From assembly GCA_036725345.1 (NCBI GenBank), contig DAIMEJ010000001.1, forward strand, positions 489,665 to 553,664: a DNA stretch of 64,000 nt, in the 5' to 3' direction. This DNA is from JAPLJU01 sp036725345 (GTDB lineage: Bacteria > Desulfobacterota > Syntrophia > Syntrophales > UBA2192). A program made the position numbers and the translations under genes. Positions 33,379 to 41,072 of this stretch are shown one piece after another. Below the pieces are notes generated by a model that was not told the DNA's origin, made no database searches, and saw only the letters and a program-made list of their open reading frames with translations. Within the stretch, counting starts at the first letter, position 1. Each line of letters starts with the position of its first letter.

Positions 33379-33912
33379 TCAAGTTTTCAAGCGTTTCGAC
33401 TGCAATTCCGCCCGCACCGCTTCCTCAACCGGATAGGGAACGGGATCGGTTTCGAACCGGCGCTGGTGGATGTAGGCCATGACCTCCAGGGGGTTTCGTG
33501 CGTATCCTTTCCGCACAAGCCCCGCGCCGTACGTCAGGAGAAACTTCTCGAAACCAAGGCAGTCCCACTGCACCGCGTGAATCAACTCGTGGAAGTGCAA
33601 GGACTCGCTATGTTCTTTTTTCTTGTCGATGAAGTACGTGTCACCGTAAGTGATGCCGGAATACCTTCTTGCCGTCCTGATGCCCCCGAGGGACCTGAGC
33701 GCGCCGGAAGCAAACGGCGGCAGTGGGACCCGCTCGACCGTAACGCACCGGACGCGATCCAGGAAGGTCGCGCCGAAATAGTCCGGCAGGCGTTGAAAGC
33801 CGCGGGCTTCGATGACCTCACGGACGGCTTTCGCCTCTTTCGCATGGACGGCCACTGTCCGTTCGATCCAGAACCGGACAGGCAGTATCCGTGTCAGAAT
33901 GGTCGCGAGCAA
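33379..33912 (-). CDS. Putative zinc metallopeptidase-like protein with HELIH motif
   Basis: A 177-residue protein with HFHELIHAVQW at residues 106-116; HELIH is an intact HExxH zincin motif. A plausible third ligand is the glutamate of NPLEVMAY further downstream (NPxEVxAY-like), which fits a gluzincin-type arrangement. There is no signal peptide. Upstream residues are basic and mixed alpha/beta. I cannot assign a family or substrate. It lies between the DNA methyltransferase and the Lys/Glu-rich protein on the same strand. Confidence 0.6.
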   Translation of the reverse strand: MLATILTRILPVRFWIERTVAVHAKEAKAVREVIEARGFQRLPDYFGATFLDRVRCVTVERVPLPPFASGALRSLGGIRTARRYSGITYGDTYFIDKKKEHSESLHFHELIHAVQWDCLGFEKFLLTYGAGLVRKGYARNPLEVMAYIHQRRFETDPVPYPVEEAVRAELQSKRLKT

Positions 33913-33944
33913 ATTTTTTCCCCGCTAATTTCTTTACCCGCCGG

Positions 33945-34385
33945 TCACTCGGAGGCGGCTCCCTTTTCCTCTTTATCCTCTTTCTTTTCTTTTTTCTTTG
34001 GCTCCTTCCCTTCCTCCGGGGCCTTGGGCTCCTTTTCCTTCTTTTCTTTCTTCTCTTTCTTTTCTGCCCCCTTCTCCTTCTTTTCCTTCCCCTTTTCCTT
34101 CTCCTTCTTCTCTTTCCCTTCGCCCGCCTCCCTGGCCTTCAGGGCGGCGGCAGCCTTTTCCGCCTTGGCCTTGGCCATGTCCGCCGTTCTCTGCTCAATT
34201 TTGGCTATCGCCTTCAGTCTCGAGTCGACGGCTCTGATGTTGGCGCGCAGGTTCTTGACACGGGGATCCTTCTCGATATCGGAAGGTTCGACCTTCTTTT
34301 CAGACAGAAAAACCATTCGCTCTTTCAGTTTTCGTTCAAAATATTCCTTCCGCCCCAGTTGCGTCCTTTTCTGCTTCGATCCCAT
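33945..34385 (-). CDS. Lys/Glu-rich low-complexity protein
   Basis: A 146-residue protein. The first half is helical and basic (MGSKQKRTQLGRKEYFERKL), the second half is almost only Lys, Glu, Ala and Gly (runs of EKKEKKEK). The coding strand is therefore nearly all purine for roughly 180 bases. The ATG at 34385 follows GGAGAGGG; the ATG at 34403 is the alternative. It might be a coiled-coil or nucleic-acid-associated protein, but low complexity prevents any homology-based statement. Upstream lies the superoxide dismutase remnant on the opposite strand. Confidence 0.6.
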   Translation of the reverse strand: MGSKQKRTQLGRKEYFERKLKERMVFLSEKKVEPSDIEKDPRVKNLRANIRAVDSRLKAIAKIEQRTADMAKAKAEKAAAALKAREAGEGKEKKEKEKGKEKKEKGAEKKEKKEKKEKEPKAPEEGKEPKKKEKKEDKEEKGAASE

Positions 34386-34530
34386 ATTTTCATCCCTCTC
34401 CATTTCATGTGTTTTTGCACCGGCAGCGGACGGTCCATCGGCGGTATCCCCGCAATGCCGGGCAGACGGAAAACGGGAGTATATGTATCAGGGATTACGC
34501 CGAAAAGCCATCAGATTTCGGAGCCCGCAG

Positions 34531-34671
34531 GGTCTGAAGCCCTTGCTGACGCTCGATGTCTGGGAACACTCCTATTACCTGGATGACCAGAACCGCAGGA
34601 AGGATTTCGCCGAGGCTTCCCTCGACAGGCTGGTGAACTGGTCCTTCGTGGAGAAGAACCTGGAGGGATGA
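34531..34671 (+). pseudogene. Fe/Mn superoxide dismutase, C-terminal fragment
   Basis: The frame reads LLTLDVWEHSYYLDDQNRRK and continues through LVNWSFVEKNLEG to a stop. This is the metal-binding C-terminal end of iron/manganese superoxide dismutase: the Asp and His of DVWEH are two of the four metal ligands. Only about 46 of roughly 195 residues remain; the sequence before 34531 has no dismutase similarity. It is a non-functional remnant and marks a recombination or deletion boundary. Confidence 0.85.
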
Positions 34672-34722
34672 CGCAGCCGGTGTCGATCCCCGGACCGACG
34701 GACCCATTCACCCCGTGCATCG

Positions 34723-35481
34723 TCATTTTCGCCTGATGAAATTCTTCAATCTCTCATTTGTGTCGGTAATGACGAACTTCTTCTCTGATTCGAGCTTCAG
34801 GGCTTCTTTCAAAGGCAGGTTCATCCCCTCATTGTACAGGGATTTGATGGCAGCGACAGCTTCAAGGCTGTTCTGCAGGATGCTTCCGGCCAGAGAAGTG
34901 ACTTCTACTCTCAGCCGGTCTGCCGGCACGACACGGTTCACCAGCCCCATCTCTTTGGCTTCCCGCGCCGTGAAGATCCTGGCCGTGAAAGAGAGGTCCT
35001 TGGCGTTCATCCAGCCGACAACCCTGGGGAGACGCTGGCTCATCCCCCAGCTCGGCCGGATACCCCATCGGGCGTGCGTATCGCCGAAGACCGCATCCTC
35101 GGACGCCACCACGAGGTCAAAGGCCAGCAGGATCTCCAGACCGCCCGTGATGCAGGGGCCGTTGACCATGGCGATGATGACTTTGGGGATGGAACGGATG
35201 GCATCGATAATGGCATTCCCGGGATCGTCATAGGCCGGCCCGACCTCGCCCGCTGTAAAATCCTTGCCTTCGAGTTCCTTCAGGTCCAAGCCCGTGCAGT
35301 ACGCCCGCCCGGCGCCCGTGACCACGACCACGCCGACTTCCTTATCCTCTCCGGCGGCCAGAACCGCCTCCCTCCACTCGCCCAGCATGGCTGCGTTCAG
35401 TGAATTCATCTTTTCCGGCCGATTCAGGGTAATCCAGCCTATACGGTCGGATTTTTCATAGATAAGATATTGATAACCCAT
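34723..35481 (-). CDS. Enoyl-CoA hydratase/isomerase (crotonase) family protein
   Basis: A 252-residue crotonase-fold protein. It shows IGWITLNRPEKMNSLNAAM, the oxyanion-hole segment with GRAYCTGLDLKEL, and GPCITGGLEILLAFDLVVAS. The first catalytic glutamate position (GGLE) is retained, but the second, normally in FGQPE, reads FGDTH, so classical hydration of enoyl-CoA may be lost and another crotonase reaction is possible. It is cytoplasmic. The gene is divergent from the patatin gene, with the two 5' regions close or overlapping depending on the patatin start. The precise substrate is unknown. Confidence 0.9.
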   Translation of the reverse strand: MGYQYLIYEKSDRIGWITLNRPEKMNSLNAAMLGEWREAVLAAGEDKEVGVVVVTGAGRAYCTGLDLKELEGKDFTAGEVGPAYDDPGNAIIDAIRSIPKVIIAMVNGPCITGGLEILLAFDLVVASEDAVFGDTHARWGIRPSWGMSQRLPRVVGWMNAKDLSFTARIFTAREAKEMGLVNRVVPADRLRVEVTSLAGSILQNSLEAVAAIKSLYNEGMNLPLKEALKLESEKKFVITDTNERLKNFIRRK

Positions 35482-35523
35482 GTACAGCTCCTTTCATTCC
35501 CGGTGAGTACACGTGTGAAACAT

Positions 35524-36498
35524 ATGAAGGAAGCGCCTGCAGAGGTCAAGCAGAAATGCGGCATCCCGGCTCAAAATGTGATAAAAGACACATCATCCCG
35601 ACTGAGGTCCGCCCCATGGCGGACATGGTCGTCTGGAGACAAGAAATTGACGAACCCATCTTCCAAAACTGCCCTTGTCGTCGAAGGGGGTGCGCTCAGG
35701 GGGGTTTTCTCCACGGGGCTTCTGGACGGCTTTCTCGAAGCGCGGTTCGACCCTTTTGACTTTTATATAGGTGTCTCGGCCGGCGCCTCCAATCTTGCCG
35801 CCTACCTCGCCGGCATGAAAGGGCGCAACAGAAAGATCTATCTCGATTACTCCCTGCGGCCCGAATTTTTCGATGCAGCCAGGTTCCTCCGTGGCGGCCA
35901 TCTGATGGACCTCGACTGGCTCTGGAACATCACCATCAGGGAAATCCGTCTCGACCTCGAGACGATTTACTCCAGAGGGAAACCCTTCATCGTGGTTCTG
36001 ACCGATGTGCAGACGGGCGAAGCAATCTACAAGCTCACGAACGCCGGGAATCTCGAGCACGTGCTGATGACTTCCAGTGCTCTTCCGCTTTTTTACAGGG
36101 GTTACCCCTGTGTCGACGGCCGTCCGATGACGGACGGGGGCGTGGCCGACCCGCTTCCCCTGGAAGAGGCCATCCGGCGCGGCGCCCGACGCGTGATGGT
36201 CATTCGTTCGCGGCACCGGGATTACGTGAAACGCAACGACCCTTCCGGGCTCGTCATGCGCTGGTACGCGCGGCGTTGCCCCCTGCTTCAGGAGACGATG
36301 GCAAAAAGGGTACGGCGTTACAATGCGTCGGTGGCCCTGATCCGCAAACCGCCGGAGGGCGTGTCTGTCATTGAAATGTGCCCGCCCCGTCATTTTCGCG
36401 TGTCAAGGTTCAGCCAAAACCGTCACGTCCTCGAGGAAGGCTATGAACAGGGTCGCCACCTGGCATCGAAGGCCATCGAATCCTGGGGACGGGCTTGA
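35524..36498 (+). CDS. Patatin-like phospholipase (YjjU-type)
   Basis: A protein of up to 324 residues. The patatin core starts at TALVVEGGALRGVFSTGLLD (oxyanion-hole glycines), followed by the nucleophile in GVSAGAS and the catalytic aspartate in DGGVADP, so the Ser-Asp dyad is intact. The C-terminal part resembles the domain found in YjjU-like proteins. It would hydrolyse acyl groups of lipids; no signal peptide is seen. The start is uncertain: ATG at 35524 has a weak site, while a TTG at 35647 preceded by GGAG would begin shortly before the conserved core, as in typical family members. Confidence 0.87.
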   Translation: MKEAPAEVKQKCGIPAQNVIKDTSSRLRSAPWRTWSSGDKKLTNPSSKTALVVEGGALRGVFSTGLLDGFLEARFDPFDFYIGVSAGASNLAAYLAGMKGRNRKIYLDYSLRPEFFDAARFLRGGHLMDLDWLWNITIREIRLDLETIYSRGKPFIVVLTDVQTGEAIYKLTNAGNLEHVLMTSSALPLFYRGYPCVDGRPMTDGGVADPLPLEEAIRRGARRVMVIRSRHRDYVKRNDPSGLVMRWYARRCPLLQETMAKRVRRYNASVALIRKPPEGVSVIEMCPPRHFRVSRFSQNRHVLEEGYEQGRHLASKAIESWGRA

Positions 36499-36599
36499 CA
36501 GGTTGACACTTGATAGGCTATCGAAAGTGCCGTAAGTCTGTATTGAGATATGGCATGAAGCAAAACAGCCTCACGGCGTAGGATCGCCCGCTTGACAAG

Positions 36600-37499
36600 A
36601 TGAAGAAAGATTTGATTGAAAAGCTTCCGGACCCGATAGACACCCCGAAACGTTTCTTCCGCTTCGTGCTGAGGGTGTTGGCCAGTTTCAGACGCAACCA
36701 GGGCCTGCTCCTGGCCGGCGCCGTAGCCTACTACGCCCTTCTGTCCATCGTCCCCCTGTCGCTTCTCGTCCTGATTGTTCTTTCGCACTTCGTGGGACAG
36801 GAGGAACTGTTTCAAATCATAGCGCCACTGCTGGAAATGGTGGTTCCCGGATACTCTGCGACCCTGCAGGAACACGTGCTGGTATTTCTTAAATATCGCA
36901 ACGTCATCGGCATCGTCGGGCTGCTGGTCATGCTTTTTTTCAGCTCCGTCGCCTTTACGGTGCTCGAAAACGCGATGGCCGTCATCTTTCACCACCGCGT
37001 CAGAGAACATCGACGCCACTTCCTCATTTCGGCGATCATCCCCTATGTCTATATCTGTTTCATTGTCCTGGGTTTATTGTTCGTCTCCTTTGTCGCGGAG
37101 GCACTGGAACCGTTTCAAAACAGATCTCTGCTGTTTTTCGGACGCTATCTGAGCGCCCATGACACCATCGGATTTTTATTCTATCTTTTGGGGCTCATCG
37201 GCGAAGTGCTGATGCTCACCTCCCTCTACCTGGTCATGCCTGTCGGGCGAATCACGTTCCACCACGCATTGATCGGGGGGCTCGCTGCCACAGTGCTCTG
37301 GGAGATAACCCGGCGGGTGGTGGTCTGGTTTTACGCCAACGTGTCCTTTGTGAACATTATCTACGGATCCCTGGCCTCGGCGGTAGTCTTCCTTCTCAGC
37401 GTAGAAGCGGCGGCGTTGATTATTCTATTGGGCGCCCAGGTCATCGCGGAACTTGAAAAACACAAGGCAGCGGCGAGCGTTCCGCCACAAGGCCAATGA
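36600..37499 (+). CDS. YihY/BrkB-family membrane protein
   Basis: A 299-residue inner-membrane protein with six predicted helices. Family landmarks are GAVAYYALLSIVPLSLLVLI in the first helix, FFSSVAFTVLENAMAVIF in the middle, and YGSLASAVVFLLSVEAAALI near the end. The family was once named ribonuclease BN, but its members are membrane proteins whose role is not established (transport or envelope function). There is no clear ribosome binding site before the ATG. It lies 101 bases after the patatin gene and is followed by a terminator for the convergent gene. Confidence 0.9.
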   Translation: MKKDLIEKLPDPIDTPKRFFRFVLRVLASFRRNQGLLLAGAVAYYALLSIVPLSLLVLIVLSHFVGQEELFQIIAPLLEMVVPGYSATLQEHVLVFLKYRNVIGIVGLLVMLFFSSVAFTVLENAMAVIFHHRVREHRRHFLISAIIPYVYICFIVLGLLFVSFVAEALEPFQNRSLLFFGRYLSAHDTIGFLFYLLGLIGEVLMLTSLYLVMPVGRITFHHALIGGLAATVLWEITRRVVVWFYANVSFVNIIYGSLASAVVFLLSVEAAALIILLGAQVIAELEKHKAAASVPPQGQ

Positions 37500-37532
37500 A
37501 CGGCTGGTGGTCAGAAGACAAACACATGAAAA

Positions 37533-37552
37533 AGGGTTCAAGCCCGAACCCT
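37533..37552 (-). terminator. Intrinsic terminator for the phasin-like gene
   Basis: AGGGTTC (37533-37539) and GAACCCT (37546-37552) form a perfect 7-bp stem around AAGCCC. On the minus strand the stem is followed by TTTTT, the classical terminator shape, directly after the stop of the 37557-37901 gene. Confidence 0.85.
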
Positions 37553-37556
37553 GATC

Positions 37557-37901
37557 TCACTTGCTTTTCTTGGACGGTGCCGTCTTCCGGGGTTTTATGG
37601 CTCTTGCCTTGATTTTCTGTTTTTCAAGCTTCTCGACTCTTTTTCTGAGCCCGTCGATTTCTTTCTTGAGCGGGGCGTGAAGTTTTTCCTGGGTGTCGAG
37701 CATCACCTTGTGTATCCGTTCCTCCAGGTTTTTGGTTGCCGCTCTCGATTTCTCGATCAGTTCACCCATCAGCTCCCGGCCTTCCTTCTCCGTAATCTCC
37801 CCCTTCTTGATCAATTCCGCGACGGTTTCTTCGACCTTCTCTTTTCCCATGTAGAACAGGCCGACACTGACCAACCTCAGTCTCTTCATGAAATCCTGCA
37901 T
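37557..37901 (-). CDS. Phasin-like / polyhydroxyalkanoate synthesis regulator-like protein
   Basis: A 114-residue helical protein. The N-terminal part (FMKRLRLVSVGLFYMGKEKV followed by EETVAELIKKGEITEKEG) matches the small phasin-like proteins annotated as polyhydroxyalkanoate synthesis regulators, and the end is a Lys-rich coiled coil (EIDGLRKRVEKLEKQKIKAR). No polyhydroxyalkanoate synthase is in the window, so a granule role is uncertain; members also occur in bacteria without granules. AGGAGG lies upstream of the ATG at 37901. It is monocistronic with its own terminator. Confidence 0.78.
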   Translation of the reverse strand: MQDFMKRLRLVSVGLFYMGKEKVEETVAELIKKGEITEKEGRELMGELIEKSRAATKNLEERIHKVMLDTQEKLHAPLKKEIDGLRKRVEKLEKQKIKARAIKPRKTAPSKKSK

Positions 37902-37993
37902 GTCCCTTCCCTCCTTTTTTTGTTGTTTCTATGATAGTGCCCTTCGACGGCATAAATCAAGATGAATAAGCCCTTGCCCGACCGGCAGGGCAC

Positions 37994-38473
37994 TTACCTG
38001 CCCTGTTGTTTCTCTGCCTGGTATCTCTCCAGCATCTCACCGACTATTTTCGCCGTTTCTCCCGTGATCCGAAGGCACTCCAGGTATTTTTCGCTTGCGT
38101 GGAAATTTCTGGACTGGTTCTTATCCTTCCAGTCCACGCCGATGATATCGCGGCAGAGAATGCTCCCCCCGCCGACCTCCTCCCTGAAGCGCCCGAGAAA
38201 TTCCTGGGAATATTTCCACATCAGGGGGCTTTCCTTCTCCTCTTCCCGGCTTCGACTGAAGACCAACCCGAAAACCGCGAGGGCGCCGACGACGTTTCCG
38301 CAGACATCGCCGGTTGCCGCCAGCCCCGCCCCAAAGGGCCCCATGGCCTTTATCAGATCCGCGTTCCGGGGCTGATCCATCTTTTCCTGCGCGACCGCAA
38401 GAACGGCCTGGCTTCAGTGAAACCGCTTCATCATAATCTCTATCGCCCTGTCCCTCATCTCGTCCGGTGTCAT
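37994..38473 (-). CDS. C_GCAxxG_C_C-family redox protein with selenocysteine (in-frame UGA)
   Basis: The ATG at 38473 has a perfect GGAAGGAGG site. After 19 codons (MTPDEMRDRAIEIMMKRFH) comes TGA at 38414-38416, and the same frame continues SQAVLAVAQEKMDQP to the stop at 37994. In this family the N-terminal motif is Cys-Ser-Gln-Ala-Val-Leu; here the cysteine position is the TGA, so residue 20 is most likely selenocysteine. The other motif cysteines are C58 (TGDVCGNV), C107 (GGSILCRD) and C133 (EKYLECLR). An 8-bp hairpin with a GUCG loop begins 11 bases after the UGA. The full protein has 159 residues. The family is a presumed redox or metal protein of unknown substrate. Automatic annotation would start it at 38380 and lose the key residue. 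Confidence 0.85.
38384..38416 (-). promoter_or_regulatory. Candidate bacterial SECIS element
   Basis: Directly after the UGA codon (38416-38414), UUCUUGCG (38403-38396) pairs with CGCAGGAA (38391-38384) around a four-base GUCG loop. The loop starts 19 bases after the UGA, within the distance range reported for bacterial SECIS hairpins, and has G and U at its first positions as SelB-recognised loops do. Confidence 0.75.
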
Positions 38474-38549
38474 TTCGTCCTCCTTCCTTTCCGTCTGACC
38501 CGCGTCGGAAAAACTTGAATCGTTTGGACGCAATAAACGAAGGCGCCTG

Positions 38550-38900
38550 TCAGACCAGCGCCGGATACCAGACGTCGTAAGCAATGAAGTCCTCTTCGAC
38601 GTCATGTGGCTGATGCATCGTCCCCTTCGGAATCCGCAGGAAGGTCCCCTTGACCAGCGGTATATCACCGATGCCATCGACCCACATCCTGGCTTTTCCC
38701 TGCAGCACGTAAATAATATCATCCGAGTTCTCGTGCAGGTGCTTCTCCACACGCGACCCGACGGGCAGATGTACGAGGGCTCCCGTGATGTCAACCCTGT
38801 CAGCTCGCTTGGATAGGAGATAGGAGACTTCAACGCCGGGCAATTGCGGATGAGGGTCCCACTTGCGTTCTTCGGGCTGAATCAGTTTGTAGTTTTCCAT
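38550..38900 (-). CDS. Small cupin-domain protein
   Basis: A 116-residue single cupin domain. The first motif is VEKHLHENSDDIIYVLQGKA (two His and a Glu-like acidic position for metal binding), the second is RIPKGTMHQPHDVEED, which supplies a further histidine. Such small cupins bind a divalent metal and act as isomerases, dioxygenases or sensors; no specific reaction can be named. The ATG at 38900 follows GGAGG and is preferred over 38912. It lies 76 bases upstream of the selenoprotein gene on the same strand and could be co-transcribed with it. Confidence 0.88.
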   Translation of the reverse strand: MENYKLIQPEERKWDPHPQLPGVEVSYLLSKRADRVDITGALVHLPVGSRVEKHLHENSDDIIYVLQGKARMWVDGIGDIPLVKGTFLRIPKGTMHQPHDVEEDFIAYDVWYPALV

Positions 38901-38998
38901 GTTTTCCTCCATGTTTTATCGTTAAAAAAAGGCAGACGGCTTATCACGTCTGAACGTTCGGGCGCCCGAAGTCTCGGTGCTGAATGATCTCTGAGATT

Positions 38999-39478
38999 CT
39001 ACCTGCGACCCGAACGGCCAAGCTTTAAGACAAACCTGCCGTCCGCGGCTTTGAGCGCCCTGGATGCCGCTATCGTGCCGGTTTGCTGATAGGTTGTGGT
39101 TGAATCGGATGATAAGGCGATCACGCCTCCGGGCGAAGCCTTTTCTTCAAACCCGGGTTTTCGGTCGCTGTGCATGGAGAGGGCGTTACGGGCCAGCTCA
39201 GAACCATCCTTATCGAATATCACGTACTCCAGGGACTCTATCCAGTGTGTTTCGCTGCACGCGCCGGTCTTGACGGTGACCCGCCATCCCCACTGGTAGA
39301 GATACAGGTCCGGATCAACGGGCCCTAAAATCGTCCAGCCGTCCGAAAGAACATGAACACATTCGGATTTCGGGCTGACAAATTGGTCACGATTTTCATA
39401 CTGATGCCATTGAAGACCGGCGGTTTCCCCACAGCCGATCATCAGGAAAAAGAGGCCTGTGATAACACCGATCTTCAT
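38999..39478 (-). CDS. Uncharacterised lipoprotein
   Basis: A 159-residue protein with a short lipoprotein signal ending in FFLMIGC, so it should be membrane-anchored in the periplasm. The mature domain is rich in beta-type residues (YQWGWRVTVKTGACSETHWI) and contains three further cysteines. No family is recognised. It lies 57 bases downstream of the aldo/keto reductase gene and upstream of the cupin gene on the same strand. Confidence 0.65.
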   Translation of the reverse strand: MKIGVITGLFFLMIGCGETAGLQWHQYENRDQFVSPKSECVHVLSDGWTILGPVDPDLYLYQWGWRVTVKTGACSETHWIESLEYVIFDKDGSELARNALSMHSDRKPGFEEKASPGGVIALSSDSTTTYQQTGTIAASRALKAADGRFVLKLGRSGRR

Positions 39479-39535
39479 GTTTCCTTCTCAGCCGTTGAGT
39501 CCTTTTCATTTTCAGCGGGAATCAAGCGGCAGGCT

Positions 39536-40573
39536 TTAATCCCGCCCCTGCCGGAGATCGGCCACATGTTTTTCATAAAGATCGTAATTCAGTTTCAGCA
39601 TGTCCGGGACAGGAAGTTGGTAAGGACAGCGATCGAGGCATACCCCGCAGTCATTGCACAGCTTCACGGTTTCCATGGCCGCCCGCGCGAATTCAACGGA
39701 GACGGCGGGCGACATCCTTGAGGCAATAATCTTGTAACCCATGGCCATCGTGATCATCACCTCGTTGGGGCACGGCTGGCAGTATTCGCAGCGGCGGCAG
39801 AACTCCTTGCCCAGCTCGGCCCGGTACTGGTCCATGAGCTGCAGGTCCTCCGAGGTCACCCCGTTGGGCTTCTGGTATATGGAGATGACCTCATCCACGG
39901 AGGCTACGGAGTCATAACCCGGGATCGGCAGGACTTCGGGATACTGGCGCAAAAATTTGAAAACGATACCGGCATTGTTGATCATGCCGCCTGCAAAGGG
40001 TTTCATCGCCAGGATCCCCAGGCCCCGCTCACGCGCCGCGGGAAGAAGCTCGTCTTTGCCGGCCTCTTCAATGAAATTGAACGGGAACTGGATGCTGCTG
40101 AAAAGGCCGGTCTTGACCAGCTTCAATGCCATGGACAGGCTGTGGGACGTAACGCCGATCCACCGGATCTTGCCCTCCTCGCGGGCTCGAACAACGGCCT
40201 CCAGCGCACCGCCTGGCGCCGTGACGGCCTTCCAGTCCTTCTCCTGGGCGATCTGATGAAGCTGGTAGAGATCGATGTAGTCCGTCCTGAGCATCCGCAG
40301 GCTGTTTTCGATGTGTTTCTCCGCGCCCCTGGCGTCCCGCCGGAGCGTCTTGGTCGCGATGATCACCTTCTTCCGCACACCGTCGAATGCGCGGCCTATC
40401 TTGTCCTCGCTGTCACGGTAGGCATTGGCGGTGTCGTAAAAGGTGATCCCCCGGTCGAAGGCGTGACGCAGGACCCCGACCGCCGTGTCGACGTCCAGGC
40501 GGATGATGGGAATGCAGCCGAACCCCAGTTCGGAGACAATCATGCCCGTATTACCGAATTTCACATAGCGCAT
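39536..40573 (-). CDS. Aldo/keto reductase with C-terminal 4Fe-4S ferredoxin domain
   Basis: A 345-residue protein. Residues 1-260 form an aldo/keto reductase barrel starting MRYVKFGNTGMIVSELGFGC, with the catalytic tyrosine in DTANAYRDSE, lysine in IATKT and histidine in LYQLHQIA. The C-terminal part has two cysteine clusters, CRRCEYCQPCPNEV and CNDCGVCLDRCPYQLP, typical of 4Fe-4S binding. Such fused enzymes are common in anaerobes and probably couple ferredoxin and NAD(P)H or an alcohol/aldehyde pair. The ATG at 40573 follows GGGGG; an upstream open frame is a shadow. It lies 41 bases after the 40615-41046 gene in the same direction. Confidence 0.93.
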   Translation of the reverse strand: MRYVKFGNTGMIVSELGFGCIPIIRLDVDTAVGVLRHAFDRGITFYDTANAYRDSEDKIGRAFDGVRKKVIIATKTLRRDARGAEKHIENSLRMLRTDYIDLYQLHQIAQEKDWKAVTAPGGALEAVVRAREEGKIRWIGVTSHSLSMALKLVKTGLFSSIQFPFNFIEEAGKDELLPAARERGLGILAMKPFAGGMINNAGIVFKFLRQYPEVLPIPGYDSVASVDEVISIYQKPNGVTSEDLQLMDQYRAELGKEFCRRCEYCQPCPNEVMITMAMGYKIIASRMSPAVSVEFARAAMETVKLCNDCGVCLDRCPYQLPVPDMLKLNYDLYEKHVADLRQGRD

Positions 40574-40614
40574 TGGACCCCCGTTTTCAAATCCGTGAGG
40601 ACCTCTTTTAAAGG

Positions 40615-41046
40615 TTATTTGCTTTGCCGGGGCAGCACCCGTACCCGGAGCATCACCTCGCCATAACCCAGGCACTCGACACCCGCGTCCGGGCATTTAA
40701 CATGCCTCATGAAATGAAAATCGGCCGGATCGAGCTCCTCACTCAATCTTTCATTGATCTGCGCCACCGGGATGGTCAACTGCGCTACGAGATAAACGCA
40801 CATTCTCCTCGGGCACAGCTTTGTCACAAAATTTCCGTCGACATCCATTATGAATTTGTCGCCTGTTTTGTACCCGCTGTTGCAATGCCTCGACTGAACC
40901 ACTTCCGCCTCGATGGAATAAAGGGCCGCGGCCTTCGAGAGGCGTTCAACCTGCCTGATCCTGTGTCCTCCTTCGTAAAACGCCTTCAGCTCAGCATCGG
41001 AGTAGCCGACCCGCTCCCCGTACTTCCTGATGATGTCGTCCTCCAT
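40615..41046 (-). CDS. TIGR04076-like protein of unknown function
   Basis: The 143-residue protein contains HCNSGYKTGDKFIMDVDGNF, MCVYLVAQLTIPV and a C-terminal VKCPDAGVEC segment, a pattern that resembles the uncharacterised TIGR04076 family, whose cysteines are conserved. Assignment to that family is tentative. The N-terminal half is helical and charged. AGAGGAGG lies upstream of the ATG at 41046. It is between the acetoacetate-decarboxylase-family gene (26 bases upstream) and the aldo/keto reductase gene, so the three probably form an operon. Confidence 0.65.
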   Translation of the reverse strand: MEDDIIRKYGERVGYSDAELKAFYEGGHRIRQVERLSKAAALYSIEAEVVQSRHCNSGYKTGDKFIMDVDGNFVTKLCPRRMCVYLVAQLTIPVAQINERLSEELDPADFHFMRHVKCPDAGVECLGYGEVMLRVRVLPRQSK

Positions 41047-41072
41047 CCCCGGCCTCCTCTTATTGTGTATGG

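Noticed and set aside
38414..38833. A 139-codon minus-strand frame that ends at the TGA at 38414
   Set aside because: Its upstream part is the out-of-frame shadow of the cupin gene; only the last 19 codons are real, and they belong to the selenoprotein that reads through the TGA.
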